Positions 31,534 through 40,576 of a stretch of DNA of 64,000 nucleotides are shown here, in pieces. The notes beneath the pieces were generated by a model. It ran no database searches and was not told where the DNA came from. It saw nothing but the letters and a program-made list of their open reading frames with translations. This DNA comes from DAOUMF01 sp034408935 (GTDB lineage Bacteria; Chloroflexota; Dehalococcoidia; SM23-28-2; RBG-16-64-32): assembly GCA_034408935.1 (NCBI GenBank), contig DAOUMV010000025.1, forward strand, positions 1-64,000, given 5' to 3'. The position numbers and the translations under genes are program-made. How positions within the stretch are numbered: the stretch's first letter is position 1; each line of letters opens with the position of its first letter.

Positions 31534-33096
31534 TTACTCTAGGTAGTCCTTCAGCTTCTTGCTACGTGAGGGGTGGCGGAGCTTGCGCAGCGCCTTCGCC
31601 TCTATCTGGCGGATGCGCTCCCGCGTAACGTTGAACTCCCGGCCCACTTCCTCCAGCGTCCGGCTACGCCCGTCATCGAGGCCGAAGCGCAACACCAGCA
31701 CCTTCTTCTCCCGCGGCGTCAGCGAGTCTAGCACGTCCTGCACCTGCTCCTTCAGGAGCTGGTGGGAGGCCGCCTCCGCCGGAGCCATCGACCCCTGGTC
31801 CTCGATGAAGTCCCCTAGGTGGGAGTCCTCCTCCTCGCCGATGGGCGTCTCCAGCGACACGGGCTCCTGGGAGACCTTAATGATCTCCCGCACCTTGTCC
31901 GACCCCACCTCCATCCCGCTCCCGATCTCCTCGCTGGTCGGCTCCCGCCCGTATTCCTGTACCAGCCGCCGGCTGATGCGCACTAGCTTGTTGATGGTCT
32001 CGACCATGTGAACCGGGATGCGGATTGTGCGCGCCTGGTCGGCGATGGCCCGCGTGATCGCCTGACGGATCCACCAGGTGGCGTATGTGCTGAACTTGTA
32101 CCCTTTCCGATAGTCGAACTTCTCGACCGCCCGGATGAGCCCGATGTTTCCCTCCTGGATCAGATCCAGCAGGGACATTCCGCGGCCGATGTACTTCTTG
32201 GCCACGCTTACCACCAGCCGTAGATTGGCCTCCGTCAGACGCTTCTCGGAGCGAAACTCCTCCTCCTTCAGCCGCCTGAAGAAGGACTTGATCCTCTCCT
32301 CGTCCAGGAGGAGCTTGTCGGCCAGCCCGTCCACCGGCGGGAGGAGGGCCTTCTCCCCATCGGCCGCCCTGGCCGCCAGCGACACCAGCTCCGGCACCAG
32401 GATGTGTGTGATGATCGAGATCTCCATCAGTTGCTGCCTCGCCGCCTCCTCATCGCCCTTCAGCCGGGCAGCCAGCTTCTCGGCCATCTCCTCATCGATC
32501 TCGCCGTCCACAACTCGCCGGAACCCTTCGTCCATGACGAGTTCAGCCAGGGGGAGCTTCTGCAGCTTGAGCTCCCGCACGATGAATCTCAGCGACCTGG
32601 AGAGCTCGTGCAGGTGGGCAATCAGCGCCGTCAGCACGTCCACGCCCCGGGCCCGTCGCCCGCTCTCCTCCAGGAAAGCGTCCTCGATCCGCTGTATGTG
32701 GTCGCTCTCCTCCATGAAGCGGGCCAGCCGCTTCTCGTCTGCCGCTGTCAGGAGGTGAACCTTGCCGATCTCCCGCAGGTACATGCGGACCGGATCGTCA
32801 ATCCCCTCCTCCAACTCGAGGCCGGCGACCTCCCGCTCCGCCTCCTCTTCCAGCTTCTCCGCCTTCGGCTCCCCCCACTCCTCCAGCTCTATCGCTGTGC
32901 GGGACGTGATGCGCGGCGGCACCACCGGGTCCTCCGTCCCCTCGTCCGTTCTAGCGGGCACGCTGCCCAGCTCCTCCACGGTCTCATCTTCGGCGTCGGT
33001 CTCTTCCCCGGTGTCCTCAAGCAGGTCATCGGCAAGCCGATTCCGTTTGCGCTCCCGCTCCAGGAGGTCTCGTTTCTCTGTGAATTCCCTAGCCAT
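31534..33096 (-). CDS. rpoD: Primary sigma factor RpoD
   Basis: The protein has 520 residues. Region 1.2 is DDPVRMYLREIGKVHLLTAADE, and a non-conserved insert follows. Region 2 is EANLRLVVSVAKKYIGRGMSLLDLIQEGNIGLIRAVEKFDYRKGYKFSTYATWWIRQAITRA, region 3 has IRIPVHMVETI, and region 4 is LTPREKKVLVLRFGL...TLEEVGREFNVTRERIRQIEAKALRKLRHP. The N-terminal 70 residues are acidic. It is last in the dgt-dnaG-rpoD set and converges on the TIR-Roco gene. The standard region 2.4/4.2 sequence agrees with the TANNNT and TTGACA boxes seen in the window. Confidence 0.97.
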   Translation of the reverse strand: MAREFTEKRDLLERERKRNRLADDLLEDTGEETDAEDETVEELGSVPARTDEGTEDPVVPPRITSRTAIELEEWGEPKAEKLEEEAEREVAGLELEEGIDDPVRMYLREIGKVHLLTAADEKRLARFMEESDHIQRIEDAFLEESGRRARGVDVLTALIAHLHELSRSLRFIVRELKLQKLPLAELVMDEGFRRVVDGEIDEEMAEKLAARLKGDEEAARQQLMEISIITHILVPELVSLAARAADGEKALLPPVDGLADKLLLDEERIKSFFRRLKEEEFRSEKRLTEANLRLVVSVAKKYIGRGMSLLDLIQEGNIGLIRAVEKFDYRKGYKFSTYATWWIRQAITRAIADQARTIRIPVHMVETINKLVRISRRLVQEYGREPTSEEIGSGMEVGSDKVREIIKVSQEPVSLETPIGEEEDSHLGDFIEDQGSMAPAEAASHQLLKEQVQDVLDSLTPREKKVLVLRFGLDDGRSRTLEEVGREFNVTRERIRQIEAKALRKLRHPSRSKKLKDYLE

Positions 33097-33126
33097 CGAT
33101 ATCCGTTTCGGCGGTCCTGCCTACCG

Positions 33127-35016
33127 TCAGGCAGACTCGCCGCCCTCTTCCTTTCTTTCCCCTGCGTGTAGTCTCAGTCCCGTCTCCATATCCCGGCGCT
33201 GAAGGACGACCGCTTCCTTCACCGGCTCCTCCGCCGACTCCGCGCCGGAGGCGGCGGCCTCCACCAGCGTTGAGGCGCCCATCTCTTCCTCCTTGGCCGC
33301 CAGCAGCGCCGCCATCGCATGCTTCTCCGCTCGGAGCTGACGCTCCTCCAGCCGTCGCAGGCAATCCGCCAGGGCAGCCTCCGCCGCCTGCGCAGTGAAG
33401 TCGGGGAGCCTCCCATTTACTAGACGCTCCAAGTGCCCCTTCAGTTCCTCCGGCAGCGACTCCTTTACCGTATCTAACTCAGGAGACTGCTTCCAGGCTG
33501 CCAGCACCTCGCGGTTAGTGCTCTCCCAGAACAGCTCAGCCGGCACCTCCAGCCCCGCTTGTCGCAGGTGTGGAAAGCGCAGCAGCAGCGCCAGCAGGAA
33601 CCCCTCCGGCCCTTTCTCGCCCCGCGTATCTCCTAACGATGAAGCCGTCGCCTCAGGTTCGCCCGCCCGTCCGGAACGGCGCCGGCGCCTCACCATCCGC
33701 GACAACTCCTCCTCCTTCACCAGAGACAGCCGCGACAGCCGCTGCAGGTAGTGGGCCCGCATCACCGGGTCGCTCACCGGCTCCAGCAGCGGCAGCAGCT
33801 CCTGCACCGCCTCCGACCTCCCTTGGGGGGCCGAGAGGTCGTGCCGGGACGCCGCGGCCTCGAACCGGTAGTCCAGCACCGGCCGCGCCGAGGCGATGAG
33901 CTGTTGCCAGACCTCGGGATCGGCGCGGATCACATCGTCGGGGTCACGCCCCGTGGGCAGGATCGCAACCCGCAGGTCTACCGCCGCGGCGTCCTGATAG
34001 TGGACCAGACCCCGCCATGTCACCACCGGCACCGTCTGCCGGTCCTCGTCCCCTCTCATCGCTTCTTCCACCACCTCGTGCCCGCGCAGGGCTGCCTCGC
34101 TGCCCGCGGCGTCGGCGTCCAGCGCCAGGATGATGTTCCGCGCCTGCCGCTTCAGCAGGCGCACCTGCCGCTCCGTCAGCGACGTCCCCATCGTCGCCAC
34201 CACGTTGTCAAACCCGCTCTGGTGAGCGGCGATGACGTCCATGTATCCCTCTACGATTACGGCGCAGCCCTCCCTACGGATGCCCTCGTTGGCGCGATCC
34301 AGGGCATACAGCATACCACCCTTGTCAAACACCGCCGTCTGCGCCGTGTTCAGGTACTTCGGCATGCTGTCGTCCAGGGCACGCGCTCCGAACCCGACGA
34401 AGCGGCCTCGCCTATCGCGTATTGGGAACATCAGCCGCCCCCGGAAGCGGTCGTGCAACCCCCGCTCCCCTTCCACCAGGAGCCCCGCCGCCAGCAGCTC
34501 GGCCTCCGTGTAGCCACGCTGCCGCAACTGTTCCCCGGTGGCTTCCCAGGACGCCGGGCTGTACCCCAGGAGGAACGCCTCCGCTGTGGGCCTGTCGATG
34601 CCGCGGCCCTCTACGTACTGCCACGCCTGCCCGCCCGCCTCACTTTCCAGCAGCAGCTCGTGGTACCAGCGAGCGGCCGCCTCATTCGCCGCGAACGTCC
34701 GCTCCCGCTGTCGCACCTCTTCCGGGGACCGGCGTTCCGCTAGGGTCACGCCAGCGCGGGCGGCGAGCACTCTCAGCGCTTCCCCGAACTCGATCCCCTC
34801 TCTGCGCATGACGAACGAGAAAACGTCGCCTCCGGTGCCGCAGGCACCGAAACAGTGCCAGCTCTGCCTCTCCGGCGACACGATGAAGGAGGGCGTCTTC
34901 TCGCTGTGGAACGGGCAGAGCGCCTTGAAGCTTCGGCCCGACCGCTGGAGCTGGACGTGCTGGCCTACGACGTCGACTATGTCCAGCCGCGCCTTGATCT
35001 CTTCGATTTCGTTCAT
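33127..35016 (-). CDS. dnaG: DNA primase DnaG
   Basis: The protein has 629 residues. The N-terminal zinc finger is CPFHSEKTPSFIVSPERQSWHCFGACGTGGD. The catalytic core has the RNAP basic motif region (LMFPIRDRRGRFVGFGARALDDSMPKYLN) and the TOPRIM motif (CAVIVEGYMDVIAAHQSGFDNVVATMGTSL; LALDADAAGSEA). The C-terminal part is a DnaB-binding domain. It makes RNA primers at the fork. rpoD follows after about 30 bases, the common macromolecular-synthesis arrangement. Confidence 0.97.
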   Translation of the reverse strand: MNEIEEIKARLDIVDVVGQHVQLQRSGRSFKALCPFHSEKTPSFIVSPERQSWHCFGACGTGGDVFSFVMRREGIEFGEALRVLAARAGVTLAERRSPEEVRQRERTFAANEAAARWYHELLLESEAGGQAWQYVEGRGIDRPTAEAFLLGYSPASWEATGEQLRQRGYTEAELLAAGLLVEGERGLHDRFRGRLMFPIRDRRGRFVGFGARALDDSMPKYLNTAQTAVFDKGGMLYALDRANEGIRREGCAVIVEGYMDVIAAHQSGFDNVVATMGTSLTERQVRLLKRQARNIILALDADAAGSEAALRGHEVVEEAMRGDEDRQTVPVVTWRGLVHYQDAAAVDLRVAILPTGRDPDDVIRADPEVWQQLIASARPVLDYRFEAAASRHDLSAPQGRSEAVQELLPLLEPVSDPVMRAHYLQRLSRLSLVKEEELSRMVRRRRRSGRAGEPEATASSLGDTRGEKGPEGFLLALLLRFPHLRQAGLEVPAELFWESTNREVLAAWKQSPELDTVKESLPEELKGHLERLVNGRLPDFTAQAAEAALADCLRRLEERQLRAEKHAMAALLAAKEEEMGASTLVEAAASGAESAEEPVKEAVVLQRRDMETGLRLHAGERKEEGGESA

Positions 35017-35133
35017 CGCCCTGGCGTCTGCCCTACCTCTTGGTAGAAAACCGACCGGTCAGTACGCTGGGCCGGCGCGGCGCTCGAGCCCGCTGGTTAC
35101 GGGATATATCTCTGCCCACCCATTGACACCCAT

Positions 35134-35139
35134 ATTATA
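35134..35139 (-). promoter_or_regulatory. -10 box upstream of dnaG
   Basis: On the minus strand, a perfect TATAAT lies about 118 bases before the dnaG start. A good -35 at 16-18 bases is not obvious. This gives the dnaG-rpoD pair its own promoter candidate besides that of dgt. Confidence 0.45.
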
Positions 35140-35204
35140 AACAACCGATCTCGTCAAAGGTTACGCCCTCTCGAAAAGATGTTCCGAAATTCCCGTTGGG
35201 ACGC

Positions 35205-36230
35205 CTACAGCCGGTGCCCGAGCCGCTCCGCTGCGGCCAGGGCGAAGCCGTCCGTCATGCCCGCGACGTAGTCGGCTGCCCGTCGCCACGCCGCGTCCGA
35301 CGCGATCACGAAGTCGCTCTCCATCTCCTCCGGCTGCGCGATGTAGTACCGGAAGAGGAAGCGCACCACCTGCTTCGCCCGCTCCGCCTCCTCACGCCGT
35401 CCCTCCCACATGTACACCCGCTGGAACATGAACTCTCGCAGGGCGTTCGCTGCCGCTAGCACCTCCTCGCTCATGCCGATGTCCGGTGGCCCCTCACCCT
35501 CGCCCGTCGCTGCCCACGAATGCTCTACGATGTCTGTCACCAGGGTATCGATGCGCTGAGAGTGGCTCCTACCCAGCGTCTGCATCACCTCGGGGGGTAG
35601 TTCCTCCTCACTGATCAGCCCCGCCCGCGTCGCGTCGCCGATGTCGTGGTTGAGATAGGCCACCGCGTCGGCCAGCTTCACGATCTGCCCCTCCAGGGTG
35701 GCTGGCGTCCCGTACCCCTCGGCGAGGATGTCCTCCAGCACCTTGGAGCTGTTGACGATCGCATCGCGCACCTCCCACGTCAGGTTCAGCTCCTCCAGCT
35801 TGTCCACCACCCGCAGGCTCTGCTCGGCGTGCCGGAAACCCGCCGGCAGCAGGTCCGACAAGGCCTGCTCCCCGGCGTGGCCGAAGGGCGGGTGTCCTAG
35901 GTCGTGTCCCAGAGCCGCCGCCTCCGCCAGATCCTCGTTCAGGTTCAGCGCCCGCGCGATCGTCCGTGCGATCTGCGCCACCTCCAGCGTGTGCGTCAGC
36001 CGCGTTACGAAGTGATCCCCCACCGGCGCGATGAACACCTGCGTCTTGTGCTTCAGCCGCCGGAACGCCTTTGAGTGGATGATTCGGTCCCGGTCCCGCT
36101 GGAACTCCGTCCGCAGCGGCGAGGGCTCCTCCGGCACCTCCCGGCCGCGGCTCTCGAAGCTCCTGGCCGCGTACGGCGAGAGCAGCCGCTCTCGCTCCTC
36201 CAGTCGCTGCCGGACGACGCTCAAGTCCAT
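35205..36230 (-). CDS. dgt: dGTP triphosphohydrolase-like HD protein
   Basis: The protein has 341 residues. The N-terminus RTEFQRDRDRIIHSKAFRRLKHKTQVF and the HD-domain metal ligands (RLTHTLEVAQ; AAALGHDLGHPPFGHAGE; AVAYLNHDIGDA) identify a dGTPase/dNTP triphosphohydrolase. It hydrolyses dNTPs to deoxynucleosides and triphosphate, which adjusts pools and can limit phages. It is first in the dgt-dnaG-rpoD set. The ATG at 36230 has a TAGAAT box nine bases upstream and no ribosome site. Confidence 0.93.
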   Translation of the reverse strand: MDLSVVRQRLEERERLLSPYAARSFESRGREVPEEPSPLRTEFQRDRDRIIHSKAFRRLKHKTQVFIAPVGDHFVTRLTHTLEVAQIARTIARALNLNEDLAEAAALGHDLGHPPFGHAGEQALSDLLPAGFRHAEQSLRVVDKLEELNLTWEVRDAIVNSSKVLEDILAEGYGTPATLEGQIVKLADAVAYLNHDIGDATRAGLISEEELPPEVMQTLGRSHSQRIDTLVTDIVEHSWAATGEGEGPPDIGMSEEVLAAANALREFMFQRVYMWEGRREEAERAKQVVRFLFRYYIAQPEEMESDFVIASDAAWRRAADYVAGMTDGFALAAAERLGHRL

Positions 36231-36239
36231 ATCGAGGGC

Positions 36240-36245
36240 ATTCTA
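36240..36245 (-). promoter_or_regulatory. -10 box of dgt, leaderless
   Basis: On the minus strand, TAGAAT lies nine bases before the ATG at 36230. No Shine-Dalgarno is visible. Confidence 0.5.
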
Positions 36246-36298
36246 CACAAACGCCGCGTCGACGCGAAGGCCCCGGCGCACCCGTTCCGACAGGCGTC

Positions 36299-36943
36299 CT
36301 ACAGCGCCCGGCTCAGTGACCTGATCCCCGGGCACTTGTACACGGCTTCGAATTGGGGATCGCGCTTCTCGCCGATGACTTCGAACCCCGCCTTCTCGTA
36401 CGCCCGTTGCGCTGGGTCGTTCCCGATCAGGACGCCAATGTCCGCCACGGTCGCCCCCCGTATTCGCCCTTCGTCGAGGATCCTCACCATCAGTCGGTCC
36501 ACCAGCCCTCTGCGGCGATACTCCGGCAGCGTCGCCACGTGCTCCACTATCCACACCCCAGGCTCGTGCTCCGGCGCGACGCTGATGATCGAGCCGGCCC
36601 GCCCCCATCCCGCCGCGTGCTCCTCTTCGCTTCTGCCCACCGCCTCGTTCGCCTGCATCAGCCCTTCCCTCAGCGCTGGCGTCCCGCACTCCGCCTCGAA
36701 GTACCCGCACAGCGCCGACACCGTCCGCCCGTCCGCTTCCGCGACCAGGAACGTGGAGTAGTGCGCCCAATGGCGCTGCTCCGTCACCGCCAGCGCTTCG
36801 AGGTAGCGCAGGCAATCCCCCTCCGACCCTCCCACCACGAAGTCCCACAAACCATTATCGAGATGCGACCGATGCGCTGTCATCATCACCCATGCCAGAA
36901 ACTTGGCGTCCTCCGGCCGGGCGTACTGGTATTGCACTTCCAT
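36299..36943 (-). CDS. GNAT family N-acetyltransferase
   Basis: The protein has 214 residues. The start is MEVQYQYARPEDAKFLAWVM, and the middle has STFLVAEADGRTVSALCGYFEAECG. Acetyl-CoA binding is in VWIVEHVATLPEYRRRGLVDRLMVRILDEGR (RRRGL), and the C-terminal part is GVLIGNDPAQRAYEKAGFEVIGEKRD. The substrate is unknown. Its upstream sequence (36961-37007) is about 80 % identical to elements in front of the MFS and acyltransferase genes 4-5 kb away. Confidence 0.9.
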   Translation of the reverse strand: MEVQYQYARPEDAKFLAWVMMTAHRSHLDNGLWDFVVGGSEGDCLRYLEALAVTEQRHWAHYSTFLVAEADGRTVSALCGYFEAECGTPALREGLMQANEAVGRSEEEHAAGWGRAGSIISVAPEHEPGVWIVEHVATLPEYRRRGLVDRLMVRILDEGRIRGATVADIGVLIGNDPAQRAYEKAGFEVIGEKRDPQFEAVYKCPGIRSLSRAL

Positions 36944-36960
36944 TCCCGTTCGCTCCCGCT

Positions 36961-37007
36961 CCTCTGCGATACGTTGTCAGCCGCCCAGCCGCCATCCTAT
37001 CTGGGGA
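36961..37007 (-). promoter_or_regulatory. Promoter/leader module, diverged copy (GNAT gene)
   Basis: This resembles the 48-bp modules at 40505-40552 and 41743-41790 (GATAC, TTGTCAG, GCCGCCAT and CTA blocks are shared). On the minus strand it begins with a TAGGAT box and runs to the ribosome-site region of the GNAT gene. Confidence 0.5.
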
Positions 37008-37062
37008 ACTCGCCCAATGTCTAGCGGAAGCCGGCCGCTCTCGCTCCTCCGGCAAGAGAGCG

Positions 37063-38133
37063 TCAGAGGCAGGTGTGAACTGCAGGTAGCATGGCGAGGC
37101 GGCATGAAGCGGGAGGTGGCGGAACTGCATTGACCTGCTTCTCCAGTTCAGAAGCGAAGACGTCCATGCGCGCTTTGGGCGTGCTCTCTGTATTGCTAAT
37201 CAACAGATCGTTGGCGGTCATGCGCTGTGACATCGCGACTTGAAACGGGTGCTCATTCATCAGGTGGATGTGTCCGCAGATTCGCGAGAGTTCGTGTATC
37301 CGGCTCGTACTTGCTACTCCGTTTACCAGAACCTCCCAACCCTCACCTATACCTTGAAAGAGACGCTGTAACCTGAGAAGCGCCCAGGGCCACTTCTCAT
37401 CCGTTTCCAGTGTCGTCAGATCCACGGAGAAGGCTCTTATCCCCGGCCAGCGCTGTAGCTCTGTGACCCATGCATCCACATCACGCCGCAACAAGTAGCA
37501 GGACACATGCGGGATTGTCGGCACGCCAGCTTCTACCAGCATCTCGAACATCCGTAGGGACCTGGCGATGTTGTAGCGGTGCTCCAAGGGTGGAGTCTTG
37601 TCCCAGAGCGAGAAGTTTGGAACCGTCACTAAGTCGTAGCCAGCGGAAGCGAGGGAGCCGACCAGCGGGCGGCGGTGACGCCAAGCTGTTTCCAGTACAG
37701 CGTCATCCTGAAAAGAAGAGACAATCACCACCGCCTCTCTGGGCAGACCTAAGTCCGCCTTTATCTCGGCAGCCGTCCTCACTCGCCCTGACGGCCTGAT
37801 GCGATCGAGCGGAACCGCAACGTCTCGATACCCTGTGGCCGAAAAGCCGGCTCGGACTTGCACCCTGGGGATGTACGCAGACAGCGCTGGCAGTGGCTGC
37901 TGGGTCGCGCGCGTGTTGATCCGGATATCGAGGCCGCCGCATTCCCACAGCCGTTCTGTGAGATCGGGACGGAGTGGGTGCATAACATCCCGGCCTCCCA
38001 TCCGTCCCCTCTGTGGCGGCGTGAACTCGTTGTCGCAGCCGAATTCAGTGGTGCCCTCGTCACAGAAATAGGACGCCGGACACGTCGCACAGTGCTGACA
38101 CGGCTGTAGTCGTAGCTGGATCCCTTCGGGCAT
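37063..38133 (-). CDS. DUF4417-like protein with N-terminal Cys cluster
   Basis: The protein has 356 residues. A Cys-rich N-terminus (CQHCATCPASYFC and a fifth Cys near residue 33) suggests metal or Fe-S binding. The central part, LVTVPNFSLWDKTPPLEHRYNIARSLRMFEMLVEAGVPTIPHVS, resembles DUF4417 proteins of phages and mobile elements (pattern DFSLYxDMP...N..R...G..viP). The C-terminal part has IHLMNEHPFQVAMSQR. No catalytic motif is identified. Codon use is less GC-rich than neighbours. A small unknown gene lies 14 bases upstream on the same strand. The two look like an acquired unit. Confidence 0.6.
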   Translation of the reverse strand: MPEGIQLRLQPCQHCATCPASYFCDEGTTEFGCDNEFTPPQRGRMGGRDVMHPLRPDLTERLWECGGLDIRINTRATQQPLPALSAYIPRVQVRAGFSATGYRDVAVPLDRIRPSGRVRTAAEIKADLGLPREAVVIVSSFQDDAVLETAWRHRRPLVGSLASAGYDLVTVPNFSLWDKTPPLEHRYNIARSLRMFEMLVEAGVPTIPHVSCYLLRRDVDAWVTELQRWPGIRAFSVDLTTLETDEKWPWALLRLQRLFQGIGEGWEVLVNGVASTSRIHELSRICGHIHLMNEHPFQVAMSQRMTANDLLISNTESTPKARMDVFASELEKQVNAVPPPPASCRLAMLPAVHTCL

Positions 38134-38147
38134 CGGCGGCTCTAGTT

Positions 38148-38486
38148 CTACCCACCTCTACTCAACGTCGCGCGAAAGCTGTCGGCCGAGATCTGAGCGA
38201 CTTCCCCCAGGTACCTCTCGCCCTCTTCCAGACAACGCGTGACGCGAGCTGAACTGGTACTAATGTGTAGGATCTCAGCCACTCGTCCCGCGACAACCAA
38301 CTGCGGTCGGCCATCAGCCAGTGTCAAGGAGACGCGCTCCCCCACCGTTGGTGGCTCGGCTGCCCGTCCGGCAACTGCCACTTCGTCGGGGCACCCTGCA
38401 GGAGGTCTCCCCGCTGCTTCGGTCGCCACCGGCGACTTGCGGACCGGCTGCGTGGACGCACGCCACCTTTTACTCTTCACTCCCAT
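38148..38486 (-). CDS. Hypothetical protein paired with DUF4417-like gene
   Basis: The protein has 112 residues, with AGGAGGAAG 9 bases before the ATG. A basic, Pro/Ala-rich N-terminal half is probably disordered. The C-terminal half (GERVSLTLADGRPQLVVAGRVAEILHISTSSARVTRCLEEGERYLGEVAQIS) could form a small beta/helix domain. No family is recognised. It is 14 bases from the DUF4417-like gene and probably co-expressed. An inverted repeat GTTAGCA/TGCTAAC at 38564-38592 lies about 80 bases upstream and could be an operator. Confidence 0.55.
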   Translation of the reverse strand: MGVKSKRWRASTQPVRKSPVATEAAGRPPAGCPDEVAVAGRAAEPPTVGERVSLTLADGRPQLVVAGRVAEILHISTSSARVTRCLEEGERYLGEVAQISADSFRATLSRGG

Positions 38487-38954
38487 TCTGGTTTCTTCCT
38501 CCTGAACGACTTGACAGTCAGGAGGATGTTCGCACCATCCCTGAGTTCAGCCGCGTTCGCTCCGGGTTAGCACTCCATCCTCTCGACTGCTAACCTATCT
38601 GCTGGCTGCATTCTAGAACGGATGTGCGCGCATGTCAACCATCCCGCTGCCACCTCCCCATTCCACCTCTGCCCCCGTTCGCGCTACACTTGAGGCGCTC
38701 CCGTACCTTAATACCTGCTTTCCCTCCCCCTGGTGGGGTGGGGCCAAGTCTGAATAGAGTTAGGAGCCTGTCCGCCTCAGGCGGAGGTGGGTGGGCGAGT
38801 CAGATAACTCGGGGTGGGGTGGCCGCATTCTAAGGCGATGCCTTGGCGCCTCTCCGACTCAGACGGATGTCGAGGGCTGAGCGTGTCGTAGGGGCAACCT
38901 TCAGCCTGCCCGCCCCCTGTCACTCCTCCGGGCCGTTCCCCTACCAGCCACCCC
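38487..38954. other. Intergenic region, no gene seen
   Basis: These 468 bases contain the inverted repeat GTTAGCA/TGCTAAC (38564-38570, 38586-38592), a TAGAAT box near 38613 on the minus strand, and G-rich plus-strand runs (GGTGGGGTGGGG-like, near 38730 and 38810). The G-rich runs could fold as quadruplexes. I see no supported coding sequence. Confidence 0.5.
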
Positions 38955-40493
38955 CTAGCCGCTGCCCGGTTCCTCTCCTGACGGCGCCAAGGCCGAGGTA
39001 CCGGCGGGGGCCTCCTTGGGCTGCGGCCCCCGCAGCGCCGAGGCCAGGATACCTACCAGCACCACCGCCATTGCGCCGTACATAGCGAGGTGTATGCCGT
39101 GGAGGAAGATGGGCGTTACCTCACCCCTTGTCGCTGGGTTGCTGACCGCGGCCTGCAGGCTGCCTCCGAACCCCGCTGACGTTAGTCGTGTGGTGACGAT
39201 GGTGCCCCATAGGGTGATGCCCAGCGAACTGCCGGCCGTCCGCATGGTCGCGATGAAGCCGGAAGCCACGCCGTACTGCTCCCGCGGCACGGAGCCGAAG
39301 ATGAAGCTGTTGTTCGGGGAGTGGAACATCCCGATGCCCAGCCCCAGGAGCATCAGCGCACCTATGATGGGAGCGTGACCCTGGTTGGCCGTGGTGACCT
39401 GCGAAAGAAGGAAGAGACCCGATAGCGTCGTCGTCAAGCCGGCCGTGGCGAGGATGCGCGAGCCGTAGCGGTCGGACAGGCGCCCGCTGATCGGCGCGAC
39501 CAGAGCCATGGTGAAGGGCACCGTCGTCATCAGAGCGCCCGCCGTCCTGGTGCTGAGGGCCAGCGCTATCTGGAGGTAGAAGGGCATCAGGAACGTGCTC
39601 GCCTGCTGACCGACGAACGTCGAGAAGCTGGCGGTACAACCGGCGGAGAAACCCCAGATGCGGAAAAGGCTCAGCCGGATGGTAGGGTAGGCGTTTCTCA
39701 GCTCGACAAACACGAAGACCACCACTAGGACGACGCTCGCGGAGAACAATCCAAACAGAGCGGGTGAACTCCAGCCCATGTCCGGACCACGGTTCAGCGC
39801 GAAGAGGAGCGTGAACAGGAAGGCCGCCCAAAGAGCTGCGCCCAGCCAGTCGAACGGTTCCCGCCTCGTCGCACGTGGCGCCGAGATGTGCCCTTCTCTC
39901 AAGACCAGAGACGCGAATGGAATGGCTAGCATCCCCACGGGGATGGCGGCGAAGAACACGGAGCGCCAACCCAGCGTATCGGTCAGCAGGCCGCCGATGG
40001 TGGGGCCGGTCACCAGCCCGGCGGCCACTATCGTCCCGTTCAGCCCAAGGGCCTTGCCTCGCTCTTCCGGCGGGAACACGGCCGCCGTGATGGCGGCGCC
40101 GTTGGCCTGGATCATGGCGCCGCCGACGCCCGTCAGGGCCCGCGCCATGATCAGCTCGGTGACGTTGTGCGAGAAGCCGGCCAGCAGGTTGCCCGCCGTG
40201 AATACCGCGAACCCCGCGATGTAGACCCGCTTGCGCCCCATGAGATCCGCCAGGCGCCCAAAGGTCAGGAGGAGGGAGCTGATCGTCAGCAGGTAGGCCA
40301 GCACGACCCACTGGATCGCGCCGAGGTTTGCGTTCAGGTCGCTCATGATGCGGGGCAGGGAGATGTTGACGATGCTGATGTCCAGGGTCGACATGAACAC
40401 GCCGATAGAAACGGCGGCGAAAGCCCACCACTTGTGTTGCGGGCCCTCGGTAGCCCGCCCGAGCCTCGCGATCAAACTGCCAGGGTTTCGCAC
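38955..40493 (-). CDS. MFS drug/proton antiporter, 14-TM DHA2 type
   Basis: The protein has 512 residues from the GTG at 40493. The pattern is EmrB/QacA-like: FAAVSIGVFMSTLDISIVNISLPRIMSDL (motif with TLDxxIVNxALP), FGRLADLMGRKRVYI (loop 2-3 motif A), ARALTGVGGAMIQANGAAITAAVFPPEERGKALG (motif C region) and about 14 membrane helices. It exports drugs or other hydrophobic compounds. Its upstream 48 bp is almost identical to that of the acyltransferase gene, which starts 1.2 kb upstream. Confidence 0.92.
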   Translation of the reverse strand: MRNPGSLIARLGRATEGPQHKWWAFAAVSIGVFMSTLDISIVNISLPRIMSDLNANLGAIQWVVLAYLLTISSLLLTFGRLADLMGRKRVYIAGFAVFTAGNLLAGFSHNVTELIMARALTGVGGAMIQANGAAITAAVFPPEERGKALGLNGTIVAAGLVTGPTIGGLLTDTLGWRSVFFAAIPVGMLAIPFASLVLREGHISAPRATRREPFDWLGAALWAAFLFTLLFALNRGPDMGWSSPALFGLFSASVVLVVVFVFVELRNAYPTIRLSLFRIWGFSAGCTASFSTFVGQQASTFLMPFYLQIALALSTRTAGALMTTVPFTMALVAPISGRLSDRYGSRILATAGLTTTLSGLFLLSQVTTANQGHAPIIGALMLLGLGIGMFHSPNNSFIFGSVPREQYGVASGFIATMRTAGSSLGITLWGTIVTTRLTSAGFGGSLQAAVSNPATRGEVTPIFLHGIHLAMYGAMAVVLVGILASALRGPQPKEAPAGTSALAPSGEEPGSG

Positions 40494-40504
40494 CCGTGCC
40501 CCGT

Positions 40505-40552
40505 TCTGCTCCGATACCTTGTCAGGCGCCTTGCCGCCATGCTAGCGGGGCG
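40505..40552 (-). promoter_or_regulatory. 48-bp promoter/leader module (MFS gene)
   Basis: It ends 11 bases before the GTG of the MFS gene. It is identical to 41743-41790 except for one base. On the minus strand it contains GCTAGCAT (possible -10 TAGCAT) and then a CTGACAAGGTATCGGAG leader. Confidence 0.6.
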
Positions 40553-40576
40553 CGCCCTCCCGCTTTTCAGCGCATC

